Positions 1 through 10,588 of a stretch of 64,000 nt of DNA are shown in pieces. Each line of letters begins with the position of its first letter. Position 1 is the first letter of the stretch. A program made the translations under genes and the position numbers. The stretch is from Tannerellaceae bacterium (GTDB taxonomy: Bacteria; Bacteroidota; Bacteroidia; Bacteroidales; Tannerellaceae). Under the pieces are notes generated by a model. That model was given only the letters and a program-made list of their open reading frames with translations. It did no database searches and was not told where the DNA came from. Where the stretch lies: assembly GCA_031280645.1 (NCBI GenBank), contig JAITGL010000050.1, forward strand, positions 1-64,000, in the 5' to 3' direction.

Positions 1-67
1 TTTCTCTAACGAGAGATTCCTGAAGGTTAATCATCACGGTTTTATCAAATGCAAGATAGTTCATCAT
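1..67 (-). CDS. Partial 5' end, probable glycogen debranching enzyme
   Basis: The reverse strand begins an open frame with two consecutive ATGs (67 or 64) that runs off the window after 22 codons. The protein starts MMNYLAFDKTVMINLQE and then SLVRE. This resembles, from memory, the start of Bacteroidetes amylo-alpha-1,6-glucosidase (glycogen debranching) proteins, which open with a YLxFD...NLxxSLxRE pattern. A well-formed -7 box lies 42 nt upstream, supporting a real start. Only 22 residues are visible, so the family call is tentative; the existence of a gene start is better supported. Confidence 0.5.
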   Translation of the reverse strand, partial: MMNYLAFDKTVMINLQESLVRE

Positions 68-108
68 GTATTATTTTATAGGTTAAACGCCATTGTTTAA
101 TGACCTGC

Positions 109-140
109 CAAATATACGACTTTGAGATGTCAATTGAAAA
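109..140 (-). promoter_or_regulatory. Candidate promoter for the leftmost gene
   Basis: On the minus strand TATATTTG (116 to 109) matches the Bacteroidetes -7 consensus TAnnTTTG. A T-rich TTTTC (140 to 136) lies 19 nt upstream at the -33 position. It points at the start codon at 67. Confidence 0.5.
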
Positions 141-342
141 TTAATACCGAAAGAGCGTTGAACTTTTATCTTGGGTTAAGTTTCAACGTTGGGCTTAAGT
201 CTATGTTCTACGCTGCGATGGGTGGAGCAGCTTCTTTAAGCTCGTGGGAGTTACAATCAGCAATTGAATTACAGCCGGAATATCGCCATTCCGGGAAAGA
301 AATGTCTTTGGAAGAAGTGAAATATTCTTAGGAAGAAACGGT
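120..342. other. Intergenic, no gene recognised
   Basis: A 69-codon plus-strand frame exists (122-331) but resembles nothing I know, has no visible ribosome binding site and overlaps the minus-strand promoter region. No terminator hairpin was found between the GH106-like gene and the debranching enzyme gene. Confidence 0.4.
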
Positions 343-2934
343 TTATTTCCGAGAAGAAATCCTTACGGAATCGACTTGGGGTTTAATCTCTTCCAGCTCC
401 TCCAGCCTTATCGGACCCAGGAGGCCTGATGGAAGTACGCCCCAATGGGCAAAGGTTTCGTTACGATAATTGATGCCCACAAAATTTATTTCGCGGAAGA
501 TGCGCCATTCCACGCCGCGGCGGTCGTAGTCGGCAATGCGGTTGGCCGGCAGGTTGGTTACCTCTATCTCGATGGAGTTTTCGCCGTTACGCAGCAGCGA
601 GCCGACGTTAATCTCGAACGGAACGGCGAAGAGGATGCCGGCCGGCCGGCCGTTAACGGTTACGGCTGCGCTTTCGCGAACGTCGCCCAGGCAGAGGCGG
701 TACTCCATTCCGGGCTGTTTGCGGAGGGTGAGTTTTGTGGAGTAGAGGCCTGTGCCGCGGTTAATTTTTAAAGTATCGTTAGAGATATCCGTCCACGAGG
801 CGGGCTTGTCGATTACGTATTGCGACGCTACGGGCGGATCGCTATCGGTAAAGCGGAGGCTCCAGGAGGAGGAGAGATCGAGGCTGCGGCCGGAGGGCTT
901 ATAATATTTCCAAGGCCGGGCGGCAGCGTTTTTATCGGAAAAGGTTTGGAGGATTAAGGATTCGCCGGGGCGGATTTGTAGATACGCTTCGGATACTCCG
1001 TTGCGTGTGCGGATGGCTGCCTTGCCGGAGCGGCCGCTTACAGGATCGAAAATTATTGCGCCGGCGGCCTTTGTTCCGAGCCTTATCCATCCGTCAACAT
1101 GGTTAGCGCTTAGCATTGCGAAGAAATAAGTATGCCCGGCCTCATGTCTACGGCGGATCATCTTCCCGCCGTAGCGTGCTGCAAACTCTTCGGCTTTATC
1201 CTCAAATCCGGAAGGGATAAAAGAGCCGGCGCGGGCCGTTACGGTTTTCTCCCTCGAAAGATTCGTTACAATCTTTTCAAGCTCTTTTTTCCTTTCCTCA
1301 TGCCGGAATAAACCTGGGACGTTGCTTGGGACATCTCCGGCAAACCATATCCTTGCTCCTTGCCGGGCCATGTTCAGAAGATGCTCAAGGGTCTCGACAG
1401 GCATCCGTTCGGCGGGCGGGATTATTAACGCCTTATAGAGGTTGCCGCCGGCGGTTCGTATCATACCCTCCTCAACGGAGCATGAGCGGATAAAGCTGTC
1501 GGATATGTAGTCGGCGTCGTATCCGGCGGCCGTTATGCTGTCGACGGCGGCGTAGAATTGAGGCAATCGTTCGCGCAGGCCATGGATCGAAAAAGCGAGG
1601 TAATGATTGCCGCGCTGCTTGTGCCATATGTCGTAAATGGGAAAGTAGAGGAGGAAGTCGGCGTCGGGCCGCCCGCTTTGCAGGAAGGAAAGCGCGCGGG
1701 CAATGTAGAGGAAGAACGCCGGGGCGTGGCGCCAGATGGTGTTGGTGGGCGACATGTCTACCGATGCGTAAAACTTCCATCCCGGCCAAGCGGCACTTTG
1801 CGGCGAGTAGGTTGATCCGTGAAAAACTATGCGATTAACGCCTGAAGCCAGCATAAGGTCGAGCTCCGGCTTGCATTGCGAGAGCGAGGTGCGGAAATGC
1901 TCGGTGAGCCAGGTAAAAGTTTCGGCCGAAGCGAAGGGCAGTCCGGCAACATGGGCCGCCGACGAGGCAAACTTGAGCGCTGCCGGATCGCCGTCGTTGG
2001 TTCGGCGAATAGAATCGCTCCGCAGGCCCGGTATATCAAAATCGGTAATGCCGAAGGTTTCACATTCCGGAATGTCGGCCGCGGCATAGAGGTCGACAAG
2101 CGAGGCCGGCGATCCGTGAGCCTGATAGCGGGTGGTAGCGCCCAGGCGATGGGCCCAGGCAGTCCAAGGGTGGGCGAAATTGTCGAGGAGCATGTCGGCA
2201 ATAGTTTCGCGATAGTCGGCTGTTACGCGGGCATCTGTGTCGGCGGCTGTGTTGGACAGTAATTGGGGGATAAAAGGTTCGATAGAGTATCCCCGGCGGC
2301 GTTTGAACTCAAGCGGAAGGGAGGCAGTCCAATCGGCTCCGTATACTTCGTACGAGTCGTTAAAGAAACTTCGCGGCGGCGGGGCGGCGGAGGATGCAAA
2401 AGCCTTGTCGAACTTTGCTAAGTAGCTTTCAACGGCTTCCTTGTCGAGATGATCAAGCACTAGCCCTTCTCCGCCGGGGGCGGCTCTTTTTACAATCTGG
2501 CCGGTCTGGCCGGTTTCGATCCTGTTGTTTCTCCATATGAGTTTTGAGGCGGCGTTGCGGGGGCTAACGTCGGGGCCTCCGAATGGCCATCCGGTTCCGT
2601 TGTTAAGGTCGACGCTCATGTCGAGTCTTCGGGCTTCCGACATGGTAAAGGCTATTAGATTCATCCATTGCGGCGATAGGTGGCCGACATAGTTTGATTC
2701 CCGTCCCATCACGCCGTAGATGGGCGTTATTTCGACTCCTCCGATCCCAGCGCGGCTCATGGCTTCGAGGTTATAGGTAATCCCGGCCGAATCGACGTCG
2801 CTTCCCATCCACCACCATCGTGTCATAGGTTTGGCTTCGCGGGTTATTTCGGGCCATGGTGTATCTGAGCCGGGCGCGGCGCATCCTGCGAGGATGAGGG
2901 CGAGGATGGGGATAGTTCGTAGGGCTGGGTTCAT
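343..2934 (-). CDS. GH106-like alpha-L-rhamnosidase family lipoprotein
   Basis: 863-residue secreted glycoside hydrolase. The N-terminus is a lipoprotein signal (lipobox LAGC, Cys18), so it is probably anchored in the periplasm or on the cell surface. The mature start carries MTRWWWMGSDVD, followed by GGVEITPIYG and NNGTGWPFGGP, which are hallmarks I associate with the large GH106 / alpha-L-rhamnosidase-like family of gut Bacteroidetes. The DSYEVYGADW segment near residue 193 is an acidic motif in the catalytic region. The C-terminal part (about 700-860) looks like a beta-sandwich (KPASWTDI, GLYSTKLTL, VTVNGRPAG). Such enzymes remove rhamnose or related sugars from plant polysaccharides. No SusC/SusD pair lies nearby, so this is not an obvious polysaccharide-utilisation locus. 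Substrate cannot be assigned. Confidence 0.8.
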   Translation of the reverse strand: MNPALRTIPILALILAGCAAPGSDTPWPEITREAKPMTRWWWMGSDVDSAGITYNLEAMSRAGIGGVEITPIYGVMGRESNYVGHLSPQWMNLIAFTMSEARRLDMSVDLNNGTGWPFGGPDVSPRNAASKLIWRNNRIETGQTGQIVKRAAPGGEGLVLDHLDKEAVESYLAKFDKAFASSAAPPPRSFFNDSYEVYGADWTASLPLEFKRRRGYSIEPFIPQLLSNTAADTDARVTADYRETIADMLLDNFAHPWTAWAHRLGATTRYQAHGSPASLVDLYAAADIPECETFGITDFDIPGLRSDSIRRTNDGDPAALKFASSAAHVAGLPFASAETFTWLTEHFRTSLSQCKPELDLMLASGVNRIVFHGSTYSPQSAAWPGWKFYASVDMSPTNTIWRHAPAFFLYIARALSFLQSGRPDADFLLYFPIYDIWHKQRGNHYLAFSIHGLRERLPQFYAAVDSITAAGYDADYISDSFIRSCSVEEGMIRTAGGNLYKALIIPPAERMPVETLEHLLNMARQGARIWFAGDVPSNVPGLFRHEERKKELEKIVTNLSREKTVTARAGSFIPSGFEDKAEEFAARYGGKMIRRRHEAGHTYFFAMLSANHVDGWIRLGTKAAGAIIFDPVSGRSGKAAIRTRNGVSEAYLQIRPGESLILQTFSDKNAAARPWKYYKPSGRSLDLSSSWSLRFTDSDPPVASQYVIDKPASWTDISNDTLKINRGTGLYSTKLTLRKQPGMEYRLCLGDVRESAAVTVNGRPAGILFAVPFEINVGSLLRNGENSIEIEVTNLPANRIADYDRRGVEWRIFREINFVGINYRNETFAHWGVLPSGLLGPIRLEELEEIKPQVDSVRISSRK

Positions 2935-2983
2935 AATTGTAGTAGATTATATGTATTGAGGGCGAATGTAGCGTTTTTCCGGC

Positions 2984-4137
2984 TTAGGCTCGCCCTCCGG
3001 TCAGCACGGCGTAAGCTTTAGGGAAGAGTTTCCTTGTCCATATTCCGATTGCGAGGAATAAGGCTATCCCGCCGAGATTAACAGCGAAGTATTGCAGGAG
3101 GAGCCAGGCGTCGTGCATGGGGATTACTTTTACGCTTAGTTTAGTCATTGCAGCTAAGGGAAGGCCGTGGACGGCGTATACGAAGAATGAGTAATTGTCG
3201 AGATATAGGAGTTTGTTATATATCTTCTTGTGCTCTACAAAGTATTTTGTGAGCTTTAACAGGAGGATGCTGCCTATTATGATGTTTATCTTGTGTATTA
3301 TTTCAATCCGGTCGGTCAAATACAGTTCGAGCACAATGGTAGAGAGATATATGACCGTTATGTTGGGCAGCTTTATCTTGTCGAGGATTGTATGATCGGC
3401 TGAGTATTTTACTGCGTAATATCCCAATGCAAAAAAAAGAAGGGCTTCGGGGGATACCAAGTAGATTTTTATATCACTTGTCCAAAAGATGAGGAGAAGT
3501 GCGAGCGTTCCGAACGGGAATCGGTCGATAACCTTTTTGATTGCGATGAACAGAACGTTAAGAATAAGGAGGTCCCTCAGAAACCATAGAGGATAAACCA
3601 TAGGGGAGCCGGGATAGCGTCCGAAGTGTCCGATGAAGGCTCCTATCCAATCGGCAAGGTTGTAATTCCGGATTAAGCTATTGGCAAAGTACGGTGCGGT
3701 GAAGCTTAAGGATTGGGCTATGAAAAGGAAAAGGACTCCGAAGAGGCTCCATAGTATATAAGGCAGTAAGATGGTTCGGCTTTTCTTTTTCAGTAAGGGA
3801 ATTAACTTGGTTTCCTTCGCATAGAGCAGATAGCCGGAGATAAGGAAAAAAAGAGGGACGGCGGCTCGGCTGATTATGTTGGATATTACTTCCCTTATGA
3901 CATTAATGTATTCAGGGATGAAGTAGACTTCCGACCCCCCCTAAACTGAATTTGTACAGGATTATTGTGTATAAACACTACGCCTACAATTAATAGGAAT
4001 CTTAAGGAGTTTATCCTCTTTGAGAGGTTGTCGTCAATGACTGTTCGCTTTGCTTGCGGGCTGGAGGTTGCGGCATTACCGTCGGGGGATTTATCCGCAG
4101 GACGGTTCTCAGTGTTTAGTAGGTCGATATTTTTCAT
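2984..4137 (-). pseudogene. Acyltransferase 3 family membrane protein, broken by a frameshift in a G7 run
   Basis: Two frames together make one acyltransferase-3-like multi-spanning protein. The first part starts at 4137 and includes SKRINSLRFLLIVGVVFIHNN, where the usual active-site-like His of the first helix is visible. It continues through a run of seven G (plus-strand C at 3935-3941) and terminates about 13 codons later. The rest lies in another frame: SEVYFIPEYINVIREV, then VPLFFLISGYLLYAKE, through to the C-terminal helices ending at 2984. Adding one G to the run joins both halves as NPVQIQFRGGSEVYF without loss, so the lesion is a single-base deletion. Family members transfer acyl groups to extracellular sugars. 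The run could be a phase-variation tract, a recent null mutation or a sequencing error. Confidence 0.8.
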
Positions 4138-4188
4138 GGGTTATAGTATTAAGTTTAGTAGAGTATTAAGGAGTGCGCGATGCCGGTT

Positions 4189-5649
4189 TTATCCCACGCT
4201 GCCTTCGAGGGATATTTGCAAGAGCTTTTGAGCTTCTACGGCAAATTCCATGGGTAGCTTGTTCATTACTTCGCGGGCATAGCCGTTAACTATGAGGCCG
4301 ACGGCTTCTTCGGTTGAGATGCCGCGCTGGTTGCAGTACAGGAGTTGCTCTTCGCTGATTTTGCTTGTTGTGGCTTCGTGTTCAATTATGGCTGTTTCAT
4401 TCTGCACGTCGGCGTAGGGGAATGTGTGGGCTCCGCATGTGGAGGTGAGCAGGAGGCTGTCGCATTGGCTGTGATTACGCGCGCCTTCTGCGCGGGAGGA
4501 AATCTTTACAAGTCCTCTGTAACTGTTTTGACTGAAGCCGGAGGATATGCCTTTGGATACGATGAGGCTTCGGGTGTTTTTGCCGATGTGTATCATCTTG
4601 GTGCCAGTGTCGGCTTGCTGATAGTTGTTGGTTACGGCCACGGAGTAAAATTCGCCTGATGAATAATCACCGGCGAGGATGCAGCTTGGGTACTTCCATG
4701 TTATGGCCGATCCGGTTTCTACTTGGGTCCAGGATATTTTGCTTTCGCGGCCTTTGCATAATCCACGCTTAGTAACGAAATTATATATGCCTCCTTTTCC
4801 GTCTTTGTCGCCGGGATACCAGTTTTGTACGGTGGAGTATTTCACTTCGGCCCGTTCTTTGGTGATGATCTCAACTATGGCGGCATGGAGCTGGTTTTCG
4901 TCGCGCATTGGGGCAGTGCATCCTTCGAGGTAGCTAACGTACGATTCGTCGTCGGCAACTATTAGCGTGCGTTCAAACTGTCCGGTGTTTCGCGCATTGA
5001 TCCTGAAATAGGTGCTGAGCTCCATGGGGCATCGAACGCCTTTAGGTATATAAACAAAGGATCCGTCGGAGAATACGGCGGAATTTAAGGCGGCGAAAAA
5101 ATTGTCGCGATAGCTTATCACAGAGCCGAGGTATTCCTTCACGAGATTGGGATAGGCTTCGACTGCGTCGCTGAAGGATGAAAAGATGATGCCTTTTTCG
5201 GCCAAAGTTTCCTTGAAGGTGGTTTTAACCGACACGCTATCCATTACGGCATCTACCGCCATTCCCGTAAGATGCTTTTGCTCTTCGAGTGGGATGCCCA
5301 GCCGGTTAAAGGTTTTAAGGAGTTCTGGGTCGATTTCGTCGGGAGTCTTACTGCCGCTTTTCTTTTTTGGAGCGGCATAGTAAATGATGTCTTGATAGTT
5401 GATTGGGGGAATGTTGAGGTGCGCCCAATCGGGAGCTGTAAGCGTTAGCCAATATTTGTAGGCGTTAAGGCGAAATTCGAGCAGCCATTCGGGTTCATTC
5501 TTTCTTGCGGAGATGAGGCGGATAACGTCTTCGTTTAATCCTTTTGGGATGGCATCAACGTCAATGTCAGAAACGAAGCCGTATTTATACTCTCCGCTTG
5601 TAACTTCTGCGATTATTTCATTCTGATTGTTTTCTCTGGATCCTGACAT
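4189..5649 (-). CDS. sufB: Fe-S cluster assembly scaffold protein SufB
   Basis: 486 residues, normal length for SufB, the scaffold on which SufBCD builds Fe-S clusters from persulfide sulfur delivered by SufS. Recognised from family blocks such as [53 protein letters not shown] and the C-terminal [14 protein letters not shown], whose Cys aligns with the essential Cys of E. coli SufB (YCRQRGI). It lies just downstream of cvpA on the same strand with a 12-nt gap. Downstream, where sufC, sufD and sufS are usual in Bacteroidetes, there is instead the frameshifted acyltransferase, so the partners must be elsewhere. Confidence 0.96.
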   Translation of the reverse strand: MSGSRENNQNEIIAEVTSGEYKYGFVSDIDVDAIPKGLNEDVIRLISARKNEPEWLLEFRLNAYKYWLTLTAPDWAHLNIPPINYQDIIYYAAPKKKSGSKTPDEIDPELLKTFNRLGIPLEEQKHLTGMAVDAVMDSVSVKTTFKETLAEKGIIFSSFSDAVEAYPNLVKEYLGSVISYRDNFFAALNSAVFSDGSFVYIPKGVRCPMELSTYFRINARNTGQFERTLIVADDESYVSYLEGCTAPMRDENQLHAAIVEIITKERAEVKYSTVQNWYPGDKDGKGGIYNFVTKRGLCKGRESKISWTQVETGSAITWKYPSCILAGDYSSGEFYSVAVTNNYQQADTGTKMIHIGKNTRSLIVSKGISSGFSQNSYRGLVKISSRAEGARNHSQCDSLLLTSTCGAHTFPYADVQNETAIIEHEATTSKISEEQLLYCNQRGISTEEAVGLIVNGYAREVMNKLPMEFAVEAQKLLQISLEGSVG

Positions 5650-5661
5650 GAAAAGATGGTT

Positions 5662-6150
5662 TTATTTAGGTATGGAAAAGATTCCGTTGGGAAAGATGAC
5701 CGGGATTATTTGTTGTATAAAAAGATAAAAGCGAGATTCTACTTTAGATTCGATAGAGATAAGCGTCGATCGCGAATCTATTATTTCGAGGATATTGAAC
5801 AAAAGGCTAAGGCATACAATCATGATCAACAATCCGAATAGACCTCCTCCCAAATGGTTGAGTATGCTAAGCGGCGTTACGTCGATTACTCTGTGCATGA
5901 TCTCGCCAACCAGTACAAGCATGCCTACGATCAATAAAAAACCGAGGATGTAACTTAAAATTATTCCCCCCGGTTCGGGCAGTCCCCATCCGTCCATTAC
6001 TGCCTTAAGCCAATTGGCCGCTCTGCCGCAGAATAATATGCCGGCGATAAGCGCAATGAATGCCACCACTTGCTTGATTGCTCCGTCGAGCAATCCTTTA
6101 ACAAGGCCGGCTCCGGCAAGGCAAAGGATAGCGATATCCAGCCAGTTCAT
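5662..6150 (-). CDS. CvpA family inner-membrane protein
   Basis: 162-residue integral membrane protein with about four hydrophobic segments (LDIAILCLAGAGLVKG, VVAFIALIAGILFCGRAA, IILSYILGFLLIVGMLVLVG, LGGGLFGLLIMIVCLSLLF). The pattern of an N-terminal D followed by GxxKG and an amphipathic central part fits CvpA, the colicin V production family, whose role in envelope homeostasis is poorly defined. It follows infB by five nucleotides and precedes sufB by twelve, so it is very likely co-transcribed with both; cvpA beside suf genes is an arrangement I recall from other Bacteroidetes. Confidence 0.85.
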   Translation of the reverse strand: MNWLDIAILCLAGAGLVKGLLDGAIKQVVAFIALIAGILFCGRAANWLKAVMDGWGLPEPGGIILSYILGFLLIVGMLVLVGEIMHRVIDVTPLSILNHLGGGLFGLLIMIVCLSLLFNILEIIDSRSTLISIESKVESRFYLFIQQIIPVIFPNGIFSIPK

Positions 6151-6155
6151 TAGTT

Positions 6156-9100
6156 CTACAAGGTTTTTTTGACTTCAATTTCTTCGTAGGCCTCTACCAT
6201 GTCGCCGATGCGAATGTCATTGTATCCGTTAATATTCAAGCCGCACTCATAGCCGGAGGCTACTTCTTTAACGTCGTCTTTGAAGCGCTTCAACGAGCCG
6301 AGTTCCCCCGAATAGATGACTATTCCGTCGCGAATCAGGCGTACTTTATTGTTACGCTTAATCTTTCCTTCTTTAACCATACAGCCTGCCACGGTGCCTA
6401 CCTTGGAGATTTTAAATACTTCGCGTATTTCCACTAAGCTGGTTACTTCTTCCTTCATTTCGGGAGCAAGCATGCCCTCCATCGCGCTTTTCACCTCTTC
6501 GATGGCATTATATATGACGGAATATAGCCTGATTTCAACGCCTTCCTTCTCGGCCTGTCGACGCGCCGCCTGGGAGGGCCGCACCTGGAATCCGATAATA
6601 ATTGCATCGGAAGCCGTTGCCAGCACAACGTCGGATTCGGAAATCTGTCCGACTGCTTTATGAATAACGTTAACCTGTATCATCTCAGTAGAAAGCCGGA
6701 TGAGAGAATCCGATAAAGCTTCAACCGATCCGTCAACATCTCCTTTAACAATGATGTGCAACTCCTGAAAGCTTCCAAGGCGTAAGCGTTTGCCTATTTC
6801 GGGCAGGGTTAGGCGTTTTTGGGTTCGCAATCCGAGTTCTCGCTGAAGCTGTTCGCGGCGGCCTGCTATTTCGCGGGCTTCCTGATCGCTCTCCAGAACG
6901 TTGAATGTGTCGCCTGCTTGCGGAGCTCCGTTTAATCCGAGGAGAAGCACCGGTTCCGACGGGCCTGCAATATCTGTTTTTTGATTGCGCTCGTTAAACA
7001 TGGCTTTTATTCTTCCGAAATGGGTACCGGCCAATACGACGTCACCGGGCTTGAGAGTTCCGTTCGCGACAAGAACAGTCGAAATATAGCCGCGCCCTTT
7101 GTCTAACGACGATTCTACTATCGTGCCGCTCGCCCTTAGCTGTGGATTTGCTTTCAGTTCCAACAAATCAGCTTCGAGCAATACTTTTTCAAGGAGAGCT
7201 TCTACTCCAATTCCCTGCTTTGCGGATATTTCCTGGCTTTGATAATTGCCACCCCAATCTTCCACCAGATAATTCATATTTGCAAGCTCTTCCTTAATCT
7301 TTTCTGGATTGGCGCTTGGGCGGTCGATTTTATTAATGGCAAATACGATGGGGACATTTGCTGCCGAGGCATGGTTGATGGCCTCAACTGTTTGCGGCAT
7401 CACATTGTCGTCGGCAGCAACAACGATTATGGCGATGTCGGTTATTTTGGCTCCCCTGGCTCTCATTGCGGTAAAGGCTTCATGTCCTGGAGTGTCGAGA
7501 AAAGTAATGCGCCTGCCCGATCTGGGCAATTTTACATTATAAGCTCCGATATGCTGAGTAATGCCGCCGGCTTCGCCTGCAATTACATTAGTACTACGTA
7601 TGTTGTCGAGGAGGGATGTTTTACCGTGATCAACGTGCCCCATAACCGTAACGATGGGTGGACGTGGCGTCCAGTCTTTTTCATTGTCTTCCTCATCGGT
7701 CTTAATGGCTTCTACCACTTCGGCGCTTACATATTCGGTTCTGAAACCAAATTCTTCCGCCACGATGTTGATGGTTTCAGCATCCAAACGCTGGTTGATA
7801 GATACCATAATATCTATGTTCATGCAAGTGGCAATTACCTGCGTTACCGGAATGTCCATCATGTTGGCGAGGTCGTTGGCGGTAACAAATTCGGTAAGCT
7901 TTAAAACTTTGCGATCCTGTTTTTCCAGCTCCATAAGCTCGTGCTCGCGCTGAAGCGCGGCATCGCGTTTGTCGCGGCGGTATTTAGCTCCTTTACTGCT
8001 TTTGTTGCCTTTGCTGGTAAGACGGGCGTAGGTTTCCTTTACTTGCTTTTGTACTTCTTCTTCGCTTACTTCGACTTTGACTGGCTTGCGGAGGCGGGTT
8101 TTCTTGTCGTCGCGCGGCGGGCGGCGTTCATTTACGCCTTGCGTAGTATTGATGTCGATTTTCTCACTCTTCTTGATTCTTCCGCGTTTTCTCTTGGGCT
8201 CTTTTCCCTTATCGTCTTTTGCGGGCTCTTTTGCCTGTTCCTTATTATCTACTTTTAAGACCGGTTTAACCGCCATAACAACAACTTTATTCGACGCATC
8301 CCGATGTATTCTGGGCGGCACCGGAGACGTTGTTGGTGCAGCCGGAGCGGGTGTAGAGACCGTCGGCGCGGGAGCAGGAGGCGTAGTAGAGGTTGTGGGT
8401 GTTGATAGTCGCAACGCATTGTTCTGTCTCTCGCGTTTTATTTTCTCCTTGCGCTCTTTTTTCTTCTCTTCTTTATTCTTTTTAGGAGGGCGAGTTGAAC
8501 TGTTAATCGTTTCAAGGTCTATTTTGCCTTTGATTTTTATGTTCGGTTCAAGCCTCGACGGTTCAAGTCTGAACGGAGTTTCTTCTTTTTCCTCTTTTTC
8601 GGCTTGAATGACTGCTACTGGTTCTTTGTCGGTTGGAGGAGTTACTACTACTTCTTCAGGAACTGGCGTTGTTTCCGCTTTGGGAGTTTCGGCAGGGGGA
8701 ACGGTCGTTTCTACTGTTACTGTATCGGATGGAGCTGGAATTATGGGTTCTTTGGCAGGCGCTTTCAGTTTCGGCTCGGCGAGCGCAGTTTCTTGCGGGC
8801 GTATTTTTATTTCTTCTTTCGGTTTGCCCGGCGATGGTGTTGATGCGCCGGTTTTGTGTCGGATATCTTCTTTCTTCATAGTTGCCGGTTTATGGGCGGG
8901 CCGTTCTTTTTCGGCTTTTGTTGGTTCTGTTTTGCTATGCGGGTTTAAGTCTATTTTACCTTTTGTCACAAGCTTCAGTTTAAACTCTTCCGGGATCTCC
9001 GTTTTGATCTCTTCTATTTTGCGTTTGTCTCCCTTCTCTTTCTTGGCCGGTTGAGGGGCGACTTCCGGTTCCGGAGCCGACGGATTAGACAGTAAACGGT

Positions 9101-9278
9101 CTCTCTCCTTTTGAGACAAGCCTTGGCCGAATTCTTTAACCAATAGAGCAAGTTGTTCTTCGGTAATTCTGAAATTCGGATTGTTATCAACGGAATGGCC
9201 ATGCTTGTTAAGGAACTCTACTGCGGTAGAAATTCCCAATCTCAAATCCTTGGAAGCTTGTATTAATTTTACAGGCAT
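6156..9278 (-). CDS. infB: Translation initiation factor IF-2
   Basis: 1040-residue GTPase that delivers initiator tRNA to the 30S subunit. The N-terminal IF2 domain ([23 protein letters not shown]) is followed by a long low-complexity linker rich in Lys, Glu, Pro and Thr (about 85-400). The G domain carries [12 protein letters not shown] near residue 546, DTPGHEAF and NKID near 648. The C-terminal half holds beta-barrel domains and the terminal IF2-C domain ([19 protein letters not shown] block). Bacteroidetes IF-2 proteins of this length with long linkers are normal. It is the third gene of rimP-nusA-infB, separated from nusA by 24 nt. Confidence 0.98.
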   Translation of the reverse strand: MPVKLIQASKDLRLGISTAVEFLNKHGHSVDNNPNFRITEEQLALLVKEFGQGLSQKERDRLLSNPSAPEPEVAPQPAKKEKGDKRKIEEIKTEIPEEFKLKLVTKGKIDLNPHSKTEPTKAEKERPAHKPATMKKEDIRHKTGASTPSPGKPKEEIKIRPQETALAEPKLKAPAKEPIIPAPSDTVTVETTVPPAETPKAETTPVPEEVVVTPPTDKEPVAVIQAEKEEKEETPFRLEPSRLEPNIKIKGKIDLETINSSTRPPKKNKEEKKKERKEKIKRERQNNALRLSTPTTSTTPPAPAPTVSTPAPAAPTTSPVPPRIHRDASNKVVVMAVKPVLKVDNKEQAKEPAKDDKGKEPKRKRGRIKKSEKIDINTTQGVNERRPPRDDKKTRLRKPVKVEVSEEEVQKQVKETYARLTSKGNKSSKGAKYRRDKRDAALQREHELMELEKQDRKVLKLTEFVTANDLANMMDIPVTQVIATCMNIDIMVSINQRLDAETINIVAEEFGFRTEYVSAEVVEAIKTDEEDNEKDWTPRPPIVTVMGHVDHGKTSLLDNIRSTNVIAGEAGGITQHIGAYNVKLPRSGRRITFLDTPGHEAFTAMRARGAKITDIAIIVVAADDNVMPQTVEAINHASAANVPIVFAINKIDRPSANPEKIKEELANMNYLVEDWGGNYQSQEISAKQGIGVEALLEKVLLEADLLELKANPQLRASGTIVESSLDKGRGYISTVLVANGTLKPGDVVLAGTHFGRIKAMFNERNQKTDIAGPSEPVLLLGLNGAPQAGDTFNVLESDQEAREIAGRREQLQRELGLRTQKRLTLPEIGKRLRLGSFQELHIIVKGDVDGSVEALSDSLIRLSTEMIQVNVIHKAVGQISESDVVLATASDAIIIGFQVRPSQAARRQAEKEGVEIRLYSVIYNAIEEVKSAMEGMLAPEMKEEVTSLVEIREVFKISKVGTVAGCMVKEGKIKRNNKVRLIRDGIVIYSGELGSLKRFKDDVKEVASGYECGLNINGYNDIRIGDMVEAYEEIEVKKTL

Positions 9279-9302
9279 ATTGTATTTCTATTGTTTCACT
9301 AT

Positions 9303-10574
9303 TTATTCGGCCGCATCCTCTTCGCTATCAAACTCAGAAGAGAGTATGTCAAACAACTCTTCAACCGTTTGTTCTTCCAAATCAGCGCGCTCGCTTATTT
9401 CTTCTCGGCCAAGGGCGAGTATGTTTTTCGCAGTATAGCATCCGATATTTTTTAGGGCTTCGATAACCCATACGTCAATCTCGTCGGAGAAAGCATCCAG
9501 ATATACGTCTTCTTCATCGGCGCCTTCGATATCTCTGAATACGTCGATGGCATATTCGGTAAGCATACATGCCAGCTTGATATTTAATCCGCCTTTGCCA
9601 ATGGCAAGCGATACTTCTTCGGGGCGGAGATATACTTCGGCTTTCTTCGTTTCTTCATCAACGCGAATGGATGAGATCTTTGCCGGACTTATTGCTCTTT
9701 GTATGAATAGGGATGCGTTAGCGGTGTAGTTTATCACGTCGATGTTTTCGTTCCGCAGTTCGCGTACTATGCCGTGTATGCGGGAGCCTTTCATACCAAC
9801 GCAAGCGCCTACGGGATCAATTCTGTCGTCGTACGATTCTACGGCAATCTTGGCTCTCTCGCCGGGAATACGGGCGATGGCTTTAATAGTAATAAGTCCG
9901 TCGTGTATTTCGGGAACTTCAAGTTCAAATAAGCGTTGAAGAAATACTTTGTCGGTGCGCGACAGGATGATTTTTGGATTGTTGTTATAGTTATCTACCC
10001 TTTGAACTATAGCTCTAACTGTTTCTCCTTTACGGTAAAAGTCGGCGGGTATTTGCTCCGTTTTGGGCAATAATAGCTCATTGCCTTCGTCGTCGAGTAG
10101 TAAAAGCTCTTTTTTCCATACCTGGTATACATCGGCGGTAATGATCTGGCCTATTTTTTCTTTGTACTTGGTAAACAAGCCGTCTTTTTGCAGCTCAAGT
10201 ATTTTGGAGGCCAGGGTTTGACGAAGATTCAGGATTGCCCTGCGGCCGAAATCGGCAAAGTATACCTCGTCGGTAACTTCCTCCCCGATAGTACAGTCGG
10301 GGTCGATTTTCCTTGCTTCCGATATTGGAATTTGAAGATGGGGGTTTACAAGATCGACGTCGGCCACGGCTACTCGGTTGCGCCATATCTCGAAGTCGCC
10401 TTTTTCGGGATTAATAATAAGGTCATAATTTTCATCGGTGCCGAACATCTTTGCAATCACATTGCGGAATGATTCTTCAAGCACGCTTATCATCGTGTCC
10501 TTATCAATGTTTTTTAATTCTTTAAACTCGGCAAGGGTGTCAATCATGCTAACTGCTTCCTCTTTCTTTGCCAT
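9303..10574 (-). CDS. nusA: Transcription termination/antitermination factor NusA
   Basis: 423 residues. The N-terminal RNA-polymerase-binding domain (ISVLEESFRNVIAKMFG...LIINPEKG) is followed by an S1 domain (IGQIITADVYQVWKKELLL) and tandem KH domains with the conserved PVGACVGMKGSRIHGIVREL (KH1) and EVSLAIGKGGLNIKLAC (KH2). A short acidic C-terminus (EEQTVEELFDILSSEFDSEED) matches the NusA forms without the E. coli acidic repeats. NusA controls pausing, intrinsic termination and antitermination, and in other bacteria regulates its own operon; compare the terminator-like hairpin in the rimP leader. Confidence 0.97.
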   Translation of the reverse strand: MAKKEEAVSMIDTLAEFKELKNIDKDTMISVLEESFRNVIAKMFGTDENYDLIINPEKGDFEIWRNRVAVADVDLVNPHLQIPISEARKIDPDCTIGEEVTDEVYFADFGRRAILNLRQTLASKILELQKDGLFTKYKEKIGQIITADVYQVWKKELLLLDDEGNELLLPKTEQIPADFYRKGETVRAIVQRVDNYNNNPKIILSRTDKVFLQRLFELEVPEIHDGLITIKAIARIPGERAKIAVESYDDRIDPVGACVGMKGSRIHGIVRELRNENIDVINYTANASLFIQRAISPAKISSIRVDEETKKAEVYLRPEEVSLAIGKGGLNIKLACMLTEYAIDVFRDIEGADEEDVYLDAFSDEIDVWVIEALKNIGCYTAKNILALGREEISERADLEEQTVEELFDILSSEFDSEEDAAE

Positions 10575-10588
10575 ACTATTTACTTTAA

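Noticed and set aside
122..331. 69-residue plus-strand ORF at the left edge
   Set aside because: No family resemblance, no ribosome binding site, and it lies over a minus-strand promoter.
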